Below the pieces are notes generated by a model. It had not been told where the DNA came from and did not search any database. It saw only the letters and a program-made list of their open reading frames with translations. Below are positions 18,958-31,236 of a stretch of 64,000 nt of DNA, one piece after another. Numbering within the stretch: the first letter of the stretch is position 1; every line of letters starts with the position of its first letter. Source of the DNA: Candidatus Bathyarchaeota archaeon (GTDB lineage: Archaea > Thermoproteota > Bathyarchaeia > Bathyarchaeales > Bathycorpusculaceae); the NCBI GenBank assembly GCA_003164295.1, contig PLTA01000053.1:52175-116174 (forward strand), read 5' to 3'. Position numbers and translations under genes: made by a program.

Positions 18958-19077
18958 ATGATAGAGGCGAACAAAGTGTCCGAAGAAAATCAGCCTTTTT
19001 GCATAAACTTCGGAATTTTTATCAATGATTGTGTTTACTCTTATTGTAGAGAAACCGCAAATGCACTTGCCGTATAA
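18958..19077 (+). CDS. Possible 39-residue small protein
   Basis: ATG to TAA, 40 codons, just before the 2-oxoacid oxidoreductase operon. The peptide starts MIEANKVSEENQPFC and has three Cys residues. No clear RBS is seen, so it could be chance. Confidence 0.25.
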   Translation: MIEANKVSEENQPFCINFGIFINDCVYSYCRETANALAV

Positions 19078-19150
19078 GGCATTGATAAGGCAGCAGGCGG
19101 CGGCTAAACCGTTCGTCAACAAAATAAAATGTTAAAAGACGTGAAAAATA

Positions 19151-22031
<2,881 letters not shown>

Positions 22032-22148
22032 ACTCCACAATCCAAGAGAGTTAAGGGAAAAAGCCTCTCCTTTCTTCTCATCCATCTAATTGTTGTTTAT
22101 TGCATATAAAGCGCTACTGCCAAAATGGATATATAACGTAAAAAATCT

Positions 22149-22523
22149 TTACGAAGATTTGCTTTCGGGTTCTTCATTGCAGTAGCATTCTGGAGTGAAT
22201 CTTGGAGTGCAGATGCAATGGAATACTAAATCGGTTTTTCCAATGTTGGTTATTTTTTGGGAAATGCCTGCTGGAATAATTACAACATCGCCAACGGCTA
22301 CTTCTGTTGGTGGTAGGTCGCCAACCTGGACTCTGCCCCGTCCCCGAGCGACAAGGTATATTTCCGTTGCTCCCGTCAGATGATGGGCAACGGTTGTAAC
22401 GTCAGGTTTAACGCGAGCTCTAGCGATTGAAACTGAGTCATCGCTGTAATTTTCGGCTATAAAACAGTGTTCTGGAGTTAAATACTCATTTAAAGAATTG
22501 ACTTTGATAATTTTCGGGTTCAT
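22149..22523 (-). CDS. Cupin-domain protein
   Basis: 124 residues, a single small beta-barrel. Cupin motif 1 (VAHHLTGATEIYLVARGRGRV) has the HH...E pattern; motif 2 is weaker (PAGISQKITNIGKTDLVFHCI). Likely binds a metal and a small ligand; the C-terminus has extra Cys residues (CICTPRFTPECYCNEE). Function unknown; convergent with the oxidoreductase operon. Confidence 0.85.
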   Translation of the reverse strand: MNPKIIKVNSLNEYLTPEHCFIAENYSDDSVSIARARVKPDVTTVAHHLTGATEIYLVARGRGRVQVGDLPPTEVAVGDVVIIPAGISQKITNIGKTDLVFHCICTPRFTPECYCNEEPESKSS

Positions 22524-22773
22524 ACATATGCACTTTAAATTGATTCTTCTTGTTTTTCAATATAAAGGGTAACTAACTGTAAGCGTTATAATTATATTGC
22601 TTGCGCAAGCCTTAACATAACTAGTATTTACGAGAAAACGCGTTTGTTTGCGAAAAAGGGGCTGTTTCTTATTTTTTTATTTGGCGTTTTTTGTTTATTT
22701 TTTATGGAATGATCTTTATCTTAATAGATGATATTTCACGTTTAATGTTAAAATACCTTATATATGCGCTAAC

Positions 22774-22805
22774 TGTAGTGTGTACAATAAGCCTTTAACA
22801 CTACA
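22774..22805 (+). promoter_or_regulatory. Inverted repeat over the start of the nrd operon transcript
   Basis: TGTAGTGT (22774-22781) and ACACTACA (22798-22805) are exact inverted repeats with a 16-nt spacer. They lie right after a TATA box (TTATATAT, 22758-22765), so they would flank the transcription start. The halves resemble the ACAC...GTGT ends of bacterial NrdR boxes, although the spacing differs. Confidence 0.5.
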
Positions 22806-22835
22806 AATGTGACGAAGTATGAGTATGTTGAACTT

Positions 22836-23282
22836 ATGAGATGTCCCTACTGCAACTCGGAAAACTCCAAGACATTGGAAACACGCGATTCTCCAGAGAA
22901 CACTACACGTAGGCGCAGAGAATGCATCAACTGTAGCAAACGTTACACAACCTACGAGTATCTGGAAACAGTAGAACTCATGGTAAGGAAAAAAGACGGG
23001 GAACTTCAACGCTTCGACGTTAACAAGATAATACGTGGCTTACAGAAAGCATGCGAAAAAAGACCTGTAACTATGAGCCAAATCAACGAGCTAGCAGAAA
23101 AAGTAAGGCAAGACCTCATGCTTAAAGACACGGGAGAAGTTGCATCCCAAGAAATAGGCGATTTAATAATGAAGCACCTGAAAAACGTTGATCGTATCGC
23201 GTACATTCGGTTTGCTTCAGTTTACAAGGAGTTTGAAGAGCCTGAAGATTTCAGGCGATTATTACTTGAGGTGAAAAAATGA
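22836..23282 (+). CDS. nrdR: Transcriptional repressor NrdR
   Basis: 148 residues from ATG 22836, the standard NrdR start MRCPYC; a GTG at 22809 would add nine residues. The zinc ribbon is CPYC...CINCSKRYTTYE (about 3-35), followed by an ATP-cone (about 50-140). NrdR binds ATP/dATP and represses ribonucleotide reductase genes. The stop overlaps the nrdD start (ATGA), and the inverted repeat in front of the operon offers an operator. NrdR is mostly bacterial, so its presence in an archaeal genome suggests transfer together with the operon or an old sporadic distribution. Confidence 0.95.
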   Translation: MRCPYCNSENSKTLETRDSPENTTRRRRECINCSKRYTTYEYLETVELMVRKKDGELQRFDVNKIIRGLQKACEKRPVTMSQINELAEKVRQDLMLKDTGEVASQEIGDLIMKHLKNVDRIAYIRFASVYKEFEEPEDFRRLLLEVKK

Positions 23283-25405
23283 AGTTTGTATTAAAACGTG
23301 ATAGTAAATTAGAACCCTTTGATCAAGAACGGATTACATCCGCCATTTGGAAAGCGGCAAAAGCAGTAGGTGGAACAAACAAAGAACAAGCAAAATGCGT
23401 AAGCGATGAAGTAGTGGCTGAACTTCAAAAAACTTACGGCGACGATGGAGTACCTACTGTTGAGGAAGTTCAAGATGTCGTTGAAAAACGATTAATTGAA
23501 AATGGACATGCACAAACTGCTAAAGCCTACATTCTCTACAGAAAACAACATACTGACATGCGTGAATTAGCTGCTTTGCTAAGCTCCTCAGACATGGTAG
23601 ATCAATACCTTGAGGTTGAAGATTGGAGAGTTAAAGAAAACAGCAACATGAGCTATTCCCTTCAAGGTTTAAACAATTACTTATCATCAACTGTAATAGC
23701 TAAGTATTGGATATCAAGAATCTACCCCGAAAACATAGCTGATGCCCACTTTTCCGGCGACCTACACATTCACGACTTAGGCGTCTTAGGCCCTTACTGT
23801 GTCGGCTGGGACATAAGCGACTTACTGCTCTCCGGATTCGGTGGAGTGTCAGGAAAAATCGAAAGCAAACCAGCCAAACATTTCCGCACTGCACTAGGCC
23901 AAGTTGTAAACTTTTTCTACACACTACAAGGCGAAGCTGCAGGAGCACAAGCATTTAGCAACTTTGACACTTACCTTGCACCATTCATAAAATACGACAA
24001 CCTTCAACAGAAAGATATTGAACAAGCGCTACAAGAATTCTTCTTCAACATGAACGTACCGACCCGTGTAGGGTTCCAAACACCGTTCACAAATTTAACT
24101 TTAGACTTAACTGTGCCAGATTTCATGAAGAACGAAGCAGTTCTTTTCAATGGAAAATTGACCCAAGACACGTACGGTAGCATGACCAAAGAAATGGAAA
24201 TGTTCAATTTAGCCTTCGCCCAAGTCATGCAACAAGGCGATTCAAAAGGCAGAGTTTTCACGTTCCCAATTCCTACCTATAACATAACCAAAGATTTCGA
24301 TTGGGATTCAAAAGTATCACAAGCTATCTTTGAAGTAACCGCCAAATATGGTGTACCATACTTCTCAAACTTTGTTAACACTGATATGAAACCTGAAGAT
24401 GTTCGAAGTATGTGTTGCCGCCTAAGAATAGATAATCGTGAGTTACGCAAACGGGGCGGTGGATTCTTTGGCGCTAACCCATTAACAGGCAGCATAGGCG
24501 TTGTCACTCTCAATCTCCCAAGAGTCGGCTATCTGTCCAAAGATGAGGACGAGTTCTTTGAACGCTTAACAGCTTTAATGGAAACTGCAAAAGCAAGTTT
24601 AGAGATAAAACGTAAAGTACTTGAGGCATTCACTGATAATGGCTTATATCCATATTCACGACGTTACTTACGTCATGTAAAAGAAGGCTATGGCAAATTC
24701 TGGAAGAATCACTTTTCTACGATAGGAATTGTAGGCGTCAACGAAGCAATAATGAATCTGCTAGGCCAAAATATTGCATCACCTGACGGACAAGCATTTG
24801 CAGTGAAAATGTTGACTTTTATGCGTAAACTCTTAGCTGATTACCAAGAAGAAACAGATTGCATATACAACCTTGAAGCCACTCCCGCCGAAGGAACGTC
24901 TTATAGACTTGCTCGCATAGACAAAAAACGTTATAAAGATATAATATTTGCAAACCAAAAACAAATTAATGCAAATCATGCGGAACCATTCTATACAAAC
25001 TCTTCCCAACTTCCAGTTGATTTTGCCGGCGACCTATTCGAAGCACTAGAACACCAGGAGACATTGCAGTCACTCTATACCGGAGGCACAGTATTTCACA
25101 TTTTCATGGGCGAGCGTTTACACTCATGGAAGGCAGCAGCTGAACTAATAAAGAAAGTATCGACGAACTCAAAACTACCATACTTCACATTAACGCCGAC
25201 ATTCAGTATTTGCCCAACTCACGGCTACACGACAGGAGAACACAAAACTTGTCCCGTGTGCGAAGCAAACTGTGAAGTTTACTCAAGAGTAGTTGGCTAC
25301 CTAAGACCTGTTGACCAATGGAACGATGGAAAACAAGCGGAATTTGCCATACGCAAAACCTTTGACCGATCAAATGTCATGGCTACCTCACCTTTAACAA
25401 CTTAA
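23279..25405 (+). CDS. nrdD: Anaerobic (class III) ribonucleoside-triphosphate reductase
   Basis: 708 residues. An N-terminal ATP-cone (about 1-95) gives allosteric control; the catalytic barrel follows (HIHDLGVLGPYCVGWDI, CCRLRIDNREL with the active-site Cys pair region, TGSIGVVTLNLPR). The C-terminus has a zinc site (CPTHGYTTGEHKTCPVC) and the glycyl-radical loop SRVVGYLRPVDQWN. It reduces NTPs to dNTPs in the absence of oxygen. Translationally coupled to nrdR upstream and followed by nrdG after 14 nt. Confidence 0.96.
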   Translation: MKFVLKRDSKLEPFDQERITSAIWKAAKAVGGTNKEQAKCVSDEVVAELQKTYGDDGVPTVEEVQDVVEKRLIENGHAQTAKAYILYRKQHTDMRELAALLSSSDMVDQYLEVEDWRVKENSNMSYSLQGLNNYLSSTVIAKYWISRIYPENIADAHFSGDLHIHDLGVLGPYCVGWDISDLLLSGFGGVSGKIESKPAKHFRTALGQVVNFFYTLQGEAAGAQAFSNFDTYLAPFIKYDNLQQKDIEQALQEFFFNMNVPTRVGFQTPFTNLTLDLTVPDFMKNEAVLFNGKLTQDTYGSMTKEMEMFNLAFAQVMQQGDSKGRVFTFPIPTYNITKDFDWDSKVSQAIFEVTAKYGVPYFSNFVNTDMKPEDVRSMCCRLRIDNRELRKRGGGFFGANPLTGSIGVVTLNLPRVGYLSKDEDEFFERLTALMETAKASLEIKRKVLEAFTDNGLYPYSRRYLRHVKEGYGKFWKNHFSTIGIVGVNEAIMNLLGQNIASPDGQAFAVKMLTFMRKLLADYQEETDCIYNLEATPAEGTSYRLARIDKKRYKDIIFANQKQINANHAEPFYTNSSQLPVDFAGDLFEALEHQETLQSLYTGGTVFHIFMGERLHSWKAAAELIKKVSTNSKLPYFTLTPTFSICPTHGYTTGEHKTCPVCEANCEVYSRVVGYLRPVDQWNDGKQAEFAIRKTFDRSNVMATSPLTT

Positions 25406-25419
25406 GAGGAAATTACAAC

Positions 25420-26097
25420 ATGAAGTTTAGCGGATTACAAAAAACAAGCCTACTCGACTACCCTGATAAAGTAGCCAGCGTTCTATTCACTCCAGGCTGT
25501 AACCTACGCTGCCCCTTCTGCCACAACTGGCGCATAGCCACAAACCCCCAACCGCCATTTCTGCAGGAAGCCGCTGCCCTGGAGATTTTGGAAAGCCGCA
25601 AAAAGTACATTGATGCCGTAGTCATCACCGGCGGCGAACCTTGTATGCATAAAGAACTGCCCAAATTCATAGCCAAACTTAAGGAACGGGGATTCATGGT
25701 TAAACTTGACACAAACGGGTTCTTCCCAGAAGTGCTCGAAGAATGCTTAGGCTACGTCGATTACGTGGCTATGGACGTAAAAACATGCAGAGAAAAGTAT
25801 ACATTGTTAGGTGCACAAGATACTACTGGACTTATGCGCACTATTGAAATTTTAAAGACAGGTAAAGTGCCTTACGAATTCAGGACAACTATAGTTCCCC
25901 AAATAGTGACAGCGCAAGACGCCACCTGCATTGGTGAAATGGTAAAAGGTTCAAAAAATCACGCACTCCAACAATTCATTCCAGACGATACTTTAGACAA
26001 GAAATTCCAAACTCTCAAGCCTTACGCGCCAGAAACAATCAGCGAATTTGTCGATGTTATACGCAAATACACTGAAAATCTTTTACTAAGAATTTAG
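25420..26097 (+). CDS. nrdG: Anaerobic ribonucleotide reductase activating protein (radical SAM)
   Basis: 225 residues with the radical SAM motif CNLRCPFCHNW (CX3CX2C) near residue 28, then VVITGGEPCMHKELP (GGE) and LDTNGFFPE. It generates the glycyl radical on NrdD using SAM and a [4Fe-4S] cluster. It is longer than the minimal E. coli NrdG and of the type found in archaea and Thermotoga. Third gene of the nrd operon. Confidence 0.94.
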   Translation: MKFSGLQKTSLLDYPDKVASVLFTPGCNLRCPFCHNWRIATNPQPPFLQEAAALEILESRKKYIDAVVITGGEPCMHKELPKFIAKLKERGFMVKLDTNGFFPEVLEECLGYVDYVAMDVKTCREKYTLLGAQDTTGLMRTIEILKTGKVPYEFRTTIVPQIVTAQDATCIGEMVKGSKNHALQQFIPDDTLDKKFQTLKPYAPETISEFVDVIRKYTENLLLRI

Positions 26098-26184
26098 TTT
26101 TTTTCAAAACTATTTTTTAATTTGTTGAGAGTTTGCTGATTTGACTCTGATTTCTTTTCCAATGGAACGTCCATATTCGCTTAT

Positions 26185-26871
26185 TTAGAGGTCATGTTTG
26201 AAATAATGTTCCAGCAATCTTCTTGTTCCTCTGCGAACAATCTCTGACAGTGTGGCAGGACTAATTCCCAATTTTGCAGCAAGCTCAGCCATACCTATTT
26301 TCCTTGGATAGTCAAAAAATCCGCTTTTCAATGCAAGCCAAAAGATACGCTCCTGATTCTCCGTTAAAACACCTATTTGCTGCTCAAACTTGCCCACTTT
26401 CCGGACATTAACATTGTAGCCCGATTTCTCTAGGTCGCCTATAATACCTCTATAGGCTTCGAATGTTGCCACCATGAAACTGTAAGTGATTGTGCTGCCT
26501 TGGATGCTTTTGCCTGACACCAAAAAAGCGTCATGCGACAGGATGGTGTTGCAGACTTGGCAACCTTCGCTTTCAACCCATACTGATGATTTGCCCTCAA
26601 CATGCCCTTTAGCTGCAAGTTCATGTGGAACCTTGGGCGCTTGGTCTTCGCCCACATCCATAAGGTGCCTAACACATCCGCTGCTTGAACTGCGCACATC
26701 AACAACTTTTAGGTGGCTAAATCCTAAGGACGCAAGTTTTTTGACCATTTTGCAATCTTTATTTTCTAATTCAATAACAACATGGTAGGGTTCCCGCCAA
26801 GCATCTGTCAAACCAATCAGCCTTCTTAAGACTAATCTACAGAAAAACTTGAAGTTAAAGGTACTTGCCAA
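26185..26871 (-). CDS. Bat-type HTH transcriptional regulator
   Basis: 228 residues. The C-terminal 55 residues are an HTH_10 (bacterio-opsin activator type) domain: KIGMAELAAKLGISPATLSEIVRRGTRR is given here only by its key parts GMAELAAKLG and TLSEIVRRG. The N-terminal ~160 residues form a sensor part typical of this family, with a CQVCNT Cys pair near the middle. Likely a one-component sensor and DNA-binding protein. Convergent with nrdG; target unknown. Confidence 0.85.
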   Translation of the reverse strand: MASTFNFKFFCRLVLRRLIGLTDAWREPYHVVIELENKDCKMVKKLASLGFSHLKVVDVRSSSSGCVRHLMDVGEDQAPKVPHELAAKGHVEGKSSVWVESEGCQVCNTILSHDAFLVSGKSIQGSTITYSFMVATFEAYRGIIGDLEKSGYNVNVRKVGKFEQQIGVLTENQERIFWLALKSGFFDYPRKIGMAELAAKLGISPATLSEIVRRGTRRLLEHYFKHDL

Positions 26872-27380
26872 AAAAATACCAATCCTCCCCTTATTCCAAT
26901 TTAGCCTTTAGCTTTACGAATTTAACATCATATTTGATATCAAATCCCCATTATCCATGGGTAAAAAATTTAGCAACACAAAACTAATTGCGTTTACTGA
27001 TTGAATTCTTGTGCTAAAAAGACAAGTTAATATTGCTGAGAAAACGTAAATGTTACTGTCCAGTGACTTGAAGTTCTGGCGCATTGCTTCATAATATAGT
27101 TTAATATCTGGAAAATTTACCACTACTGAGCTCAACGGTTAATTAGTCAACTTTGCTTTGAATTATTGAAAGGAATGAACCATTTTTATAAGCCTATGCT
27201 TGCCCAGGCTCCAAACAATCTTATTTCTTTTTCATAGGCGTTCACTTGAGACTTACTGCTTTTGGGCGAAATCCCTTAAAAAGTAAACATTGAAACGACC
27301 ACTAAATGCGGCGCGCGCTTCCCAAAACGCCTAATCAAGCTTGGAACCCAAACAATATGATGGATGGATGTGGAAACGTA
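26872..27380. other. Non-coding gap
   Basis: I see no convincing gene on either strand. A 73-codon frame on the minus strand (26914-27135) has no RBS and no recognisable features. Confidence 0.4.
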
Positions 27381-28817
27381 TCACACCATTTGAGTTAGTG
27401 ATGGAGAAGTGGGATCCTCGAGGTGTTGTAATACGTAAATTCCAGTGTGAGGCTTCACGCCAAACATTAGAACGGTGCCATCTCTAACGAACAATTTTGC
27501 GTAACTGGAACTCATCGAGAGGATGCGCGACCGGATAGGCGAATCCTTTGCTAAGAAGAGTATGTGCGCATCATGCGACTGTGCGAGGGTGATTATCTCT
27601 TGGGAAGTCACTTCGAGCAGTGAATCCAAATCCGAAGCGAACAAGTTTTCAAGAGCACTCACGGACTTTACGAGTAACACGGACTGGTCCTTCGATTTCT
27701 CCCGCAGTCGCGTCGTCTCTCTAGTTACCATTTCATGGATTTCATTAGGTGTGACATTTTTCAGCAATTGCGTGGTCTCAACGTCACTAGTTCTGACTAT
27801 GTTGAGAATGTTGAGTCGGTCACCGACAACACTTTTACTAAGTGTTTTAGCCAGAATCGAGTTCGTTTGCTCGTCATTTGCGCCTGGTAATGGGAGAAGG
27901 ATTGCACTCCTTCCCATAGACAGAAAGTTGATGATTGGAGGCAACTCGATTGTTCTGAGCGCAGAGTAGGGAACATTCTCATCATATTCGATAACCATGG
28001 TGCTCCCAGGAATTATGCCTCCAAACAGTCTATCCAAAGCACCACTCCCGAAAGAATAGCATCCATCAATGTCAGACCTTCGAACAAACTTGTCCACGTT
28101 CGAGTAATCTGGAATGGCGTAGGGCCCGAAGAAAGTGAATTTTCCTTCTAGAAGTGTAAAGAGATACTTATGTTGGGGTATCTTTGTCCCACGCAGTTTG
28201 TGTATGATAAATTCTCTTACCGCACGGTCTTGTTCTTCAACCCTCACCAACTCTAGGATACCATCGACGAGATAGTCTATGGTCGTGGCGCCGGGTTCCT
28301 CGCTAACAAAGACAAGTTGGGCGCCGGAATTATTTGCAAGGGCCATCAGAGTCTTCTCGGCTCGTAACCTTTCCTTCGGTTCCAATTCCTTCGCGAGACC
28401 ATCCCAACTATCAAAAACAATGGTTCTGACTTTCTTTTCCGTCAGTTGGATGACAAAATCCAGTGCTGATGTCGCGTCCTCGAGCCTAATGTCCAAGAAC
28501 TCATGATTCTGTAAGGTCTTCTTCATGGCTGGTATCTGCATTTCAAGAAGTTCTTTTGGAACTCTTGAGGATATGTACGCGCCTTTCCCTTTGCCCGCTG
28601 CCTTGAGAATTTCAAGGGCGATTGTTGTTTTGCCAGTACCTGCGAGACCTTTGACGAGTAAGGTTCTGACGGGTCGCTGCGTGAATTGTTTCAGACCAAG
28701 TACAGCAGCAATCCGTGTCTCCGCTAGATCATCTGAACCAGAATCAGCAGTACCCTCTTGGCTATCATCTTGAACAAGGGGTTTCAATCCTGGGCTTTTT
28801 ATTTTTATAGTCGTCAT
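27381..28817 (-). CDS. KaiC/RecA-like ATPase with a degenerate second domain
   Basis: 478 residues from ATG 28817, whose ATGA overlaps the stop of the upstream gene. The first RecA-like domain has Walker A (VKGLAGTGKTTIALEIL, about residue 55) and a Walker-B-like TIVFDSWDGLA. The second begins GSGALDRLFGGIIPGSTMVIEYD, where a KaiC-family protein should continue into a P-loop; that Lys-Thr motif is missing, so it probably does not hydrolyse ATP. KaiC-like archaeal proteins often act in signalling with receiver or output domains, which fits the coupled upstream gene. By eye the base composition is richer in GC than the surrounding genes. Confidence 0.75.
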   Translation of the reverse strand: MTTIKIKSPGLKPLVQDDSQEGTADSGSDDLAETRIAAVLGLKQFTQRPVRTLLVKGLAGTGKTTIALEILKAAGKGKGAYISSRVPKELLEMQIPAMKKTLQNHEFLDIRLEDATSALDFVIQLTEKKVRTIVFDSWDGLAKELEPKERLRAEKTLMALANNSGAQLVFVSEEPGATTIDYLVDGILELVRVEEQDRAVREFIIHKLRGTKIPQHKYLFTLLEGKFTFFGPYAIPDYSNVDKFVRRSDIDGCYSFGSGALDRLFGGIIPGSTMVIEYDENVPYSALRTIELPPIINFLSMGRSAILLPLPGANDEQTNSILAKTLSKSVVGDRLNILNIVRTSDVETTQLLKNVTPNEIHEMVTRETTRLREKSKDQSVLLVKSVSALENLFASDLDSLLEVTSQEIITLAQSHDAHILFLAKDSPIRSRILSMSSSYAKLFVRDGTVLMFGVKPHTGIYVLQHLEDPTSPSLTQMV

Positions 28818-29143
28818 TTCTTTATACCCTTCTGTATCTTCTGCATGGTCGTGTTGAAATCGAAAGGTCCTTCTATACTCAAAAGTTCTAGCGCCCACTT
28901 GAGCCTCGTCACAAGATCCCTAACTATCGCTCTTTCCAGGGAAAGTGTTGCTTCTTTACCGAAAAGTGTGAGCAACTTCTTATGGAATTCAGCCGGGTCG
29001 GGAAGATTATTAGTCATCTTCATGTGAGTTAAGACCGCCGCCGTCCCGCTCTGCCCTAGAACCTTATCCAGTCCGCCGTGCACCGCATTTGCAAACGTGG
29101 TTTCAAAATTTTCCATCCCTGAAGTTGCTGACAATGAATTCAA
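28814..29143 (-). CDS. Small output-domain-like protein coupled to the KaiC-like ATPase
   Basis: 109 residues, helix-rich. The layout LDKVLGQSGTAAVLTHM ... PAEFHKKLLTLFGKEATLSLERAI parallels the protein at 52708-53115 (FSTLGENVKKSIYFHL ... FSDALEQIFGTGARMLELLI): Gly, a His-containing helix, Phe, then FG-x-(G/E)A-xx-LE. I believe both belong to the NitrOD5-like group of archaeal signalling output domains, but this is from memory of the pattern. Stop and next start overlap (ATGA), so it is made with the ATPase. Confidence 0.55.
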   Translation of the reverse strand: MNSLSATSGMENFETTFANAVHGGLDKVLGQSGTAAVLTHMKMTNNLPDPAEFHKKLLTLFGKEATLSLERAIVRDLVTRLKWALELLSIEGPFDFNTTMQKIQKGIKK

Positions 29144-29477
29144 CGACCAGCCTTACGACAAAAAATACAACCAACCCAACTATTTCAGCATTTTGGTAGA
29201 GCGTCAGGAACTTGGATTGCGCCGTGCTGCAATGTTGATGCTTATACTACTTCAGGATGTGCCAAAGAGTCAAGCATAGAGTGTATCCTGTGGGCATTTG
29301 AGACGTAATCCCGATTGTATACACCCGGATGATTGGCTTTATGATAACGTTCGAGAACGCCCTTGCAATGATCAGCTTCGCTGGAACCCAGGTGTTCTAG
29401 ATGATTCCTGCGGCGTAGAAGTACTACGGCTCAATGCGTGATTCCTGCCCGTTGTTCTTGCTCTGGGCTATCCATTT
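29144..29477. other. Gap with probable degraded coding sequence
   Basis: On the minus strand, fragments such as IIARAFSNVIIKPIIRVY read like a membrane protein but are broken by stops. No intact gene is seen. A 60-codon plus-strand frame (29097-29279) overlaps the neighbouring gene and is not convincing. Confidence 0.3.
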
Positions 29478-30590
29478 CTATTCCCCGTCTTGCAAGAATC
29501 CTTTGGCATCCTTCTGATTCTCCTCTTCATGTACCTTCTGGATATTCCTCGTATACTTGCGCACGAAGAACAGAAATATGATACCAGTTGTCGCTAGTAG
29601 GACTTGATACGTGGCGATTCTCCATATAATAATGGACGCCCACGAGGAAAATCCATAGATTTCAGTCAGGTAGGCCTGTATAGTGAGCTCCGTAATTCCC
29701 GCGCCGCCTATGGATATCGGGAGTTGAGCAATGGTGTCGATACCGAAGACTGCAATGGTTGAAGAAAGCAGGTCGATCTTCAAGCCTGCAGCGTTTAGCA
29801 CAAACCAGAGAGTCGCACCCTCCAACAAATCCTCAACGATGGTCAGAACAACAGCCTTTACCGCTACAGGTAACATACGTCTCGTTAGAATCGAGCGCGC
29901 GGAAACTGAAAAATTCAGAGAGCCGACGACAGCGTGAAGATAGAGGGCTGTAGCTCTTGGGCCACCTACCAGATACTCCGCAATCCTGAAAACAAAATGA
30001 GGAACCTTGACGGGTCTCAAAGCCGGAATTATGAAAATAATCGTGTACCCAATAAGCACGACCAGCGCAATCGCGGCAATTGTTGACCCTAGGACGACTG
30101 CGCCCTTCAAGAAAGCGTATAAGCCCCCAGCAATTCCGAGACCAACACCAACATATACCTCGATGAGCACCTCAAAATAGCCAATCCAGAGCGCCTTGCC
30201 GCCGGTCACCCCCTTGCTCGACAGCCAGGCAGTGCGTAGAAAGACGCCCGTACTCGATGCGGGTGTCGCTATCGAGATGAACTCGCTGCTTACTCTGGTG
30301 AGCGCCAAACCACTTAAATCCATTTTCGGGTCATCAGCCAAGCCTACCGTTATTACTCTGAACCGCACAATCTGGACGAGGAGTCTGGCCACAGATGCAG
30401 CAGCTGCTAGGCCGAATGCCAAGAAACCGATACTTTCAAAATCCGAGAACTTCACGCCAGAATATAAAGTGATAATGATAACAACGGCGGATGTTAGAAC
30501 TAAGCCCACGGCTATCCACCTTATGACCGATCTGGGTAACTTAAAACCGCCTGTCGGTGCCTCAGTCGGATCCGTGGTCTCCTGACTCAT
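29478..30590 (-). CDS. Flippase-like membrane protein (UPF0104/AglD C-terminal type)
   Basis: 370 residues, eight or so membrane segments, with the family pattern near the middle (SSEFISIATPASSTGVFLRTAWL) and late (PISIGGAGITELTIQAYL). This is the lysylphosphatidylglycerol-synthase TM / flippase-like family; archaeal members lie near glycosyltransferases and are thought to move or hold polyprenyl-linked sugars. No glycosyltransferase is next to it here. Base composition is visibly richer in GC than the flanks, like the ATPase gene before it, so the two may have arrived together. Confidence 0.8.
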   Translation of the reverse strand: MSQETTDPTEAPTGGFKLPRSVIRWIAVGLVLTSAVVIIITLYSGVKFSDFESIGFLAFGLAAAASVARLLVQIVRFRVITVGLADDPKMDLSGLALTRVSSEFISIATPASSTGVFLRTAWLSSKGVTGGKALWIGYFEVLIEVYVGVGLGIAGGLYAFLKGAVVLGSTIAAIALVVLIGYTIIFIIPALRPVKVPHFVFRIAEYLVGGPRATALYLHAVVGSLNFSVSARSILTRRMLPVAVKAVVLTIVEDLLEGATLWFVLNAAGLKIDLLSSTIAVFGIDTIAQLPISIGGAGITELTIQAYLTEIYGFSSWASIIIWRIATYQVLLATTGIIFLFFVRKYTRNIQKVHEEENQKDAKGFLQDGE

Positions 30591-30600
30591 GCTTCAGACC

Positions 30601-30900
30601 TCACACTACATTTATTGGGAACGTTGAAAATAAATGAGAAGCCATCCACTTTATCGGAATCGAATGATCGATCGGCTTCTTAATTTTTTCCATACGTATT
30701 GATTTCTCAGAGTAATCTTTTGCCATCATGGTTGCTATAACTCCGATTGTAGCAATGTGCCAAACACTCGACTTGGGTCCGTTAATTGTCATATTCCGTT
30801 TGCAACAAATTAAACGAGATTCTTTCTTTATAAATAAATTGTGTTGCTGATCAGTAGTTTCGAAGGTGCTTTGAGCCGTTAATGTTTTATCGTAAACCAT
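30601..30900 (-). CDS. Doubtful 99-residue frame upstream of the flippase-like gene
   Basis: The frame ends 10 nt before the flippase start on the same strand, which fits an operon, but the sequence is low in recognisable structure, has several Cys and His residues, and its composition resembles the AT-richer flank. No RBS stands out. 30901-31236 holds nothing I can identify. Confidence 0.25.
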   Translation of the reverse strand: MVYDKTLTAQSTFETTDQQHNLFIKKESRLICCKRNMTINGPKSSVWHIATIGVIATMMAKDYSEKSIRMEKIKKPIDHSIPIKWMASHLFSTFPINVV

Positions 30901-31236
30901 ACCTCAATCGCCTTGTACATAAGGAAGTGACTGAAGATGGCTCACGATGTTAGTAGAGCGTTTATAAGGCTTTTCACTTTTTAGATAAATCTATCCCAAA
31001 AAACACCTCAAGATCCCAAACAATACAACTGCACCCATACCCAGCGCGCGTGACAATATTGTATAAATGCGTTACTGACTAAGACAGTGACTGCAATGCT
31101 AAAAAGAGACAGTCATTATATTCACTTAGCGTGCGTGAGTAAGAATAGGAGTAGGCGCGTATACGTGTTGCTCTTTTTATGGACAAAGATTTAGAAACAC
31201 AGATGGAATAAGATACTAGAATATTGAGGTGAGATA

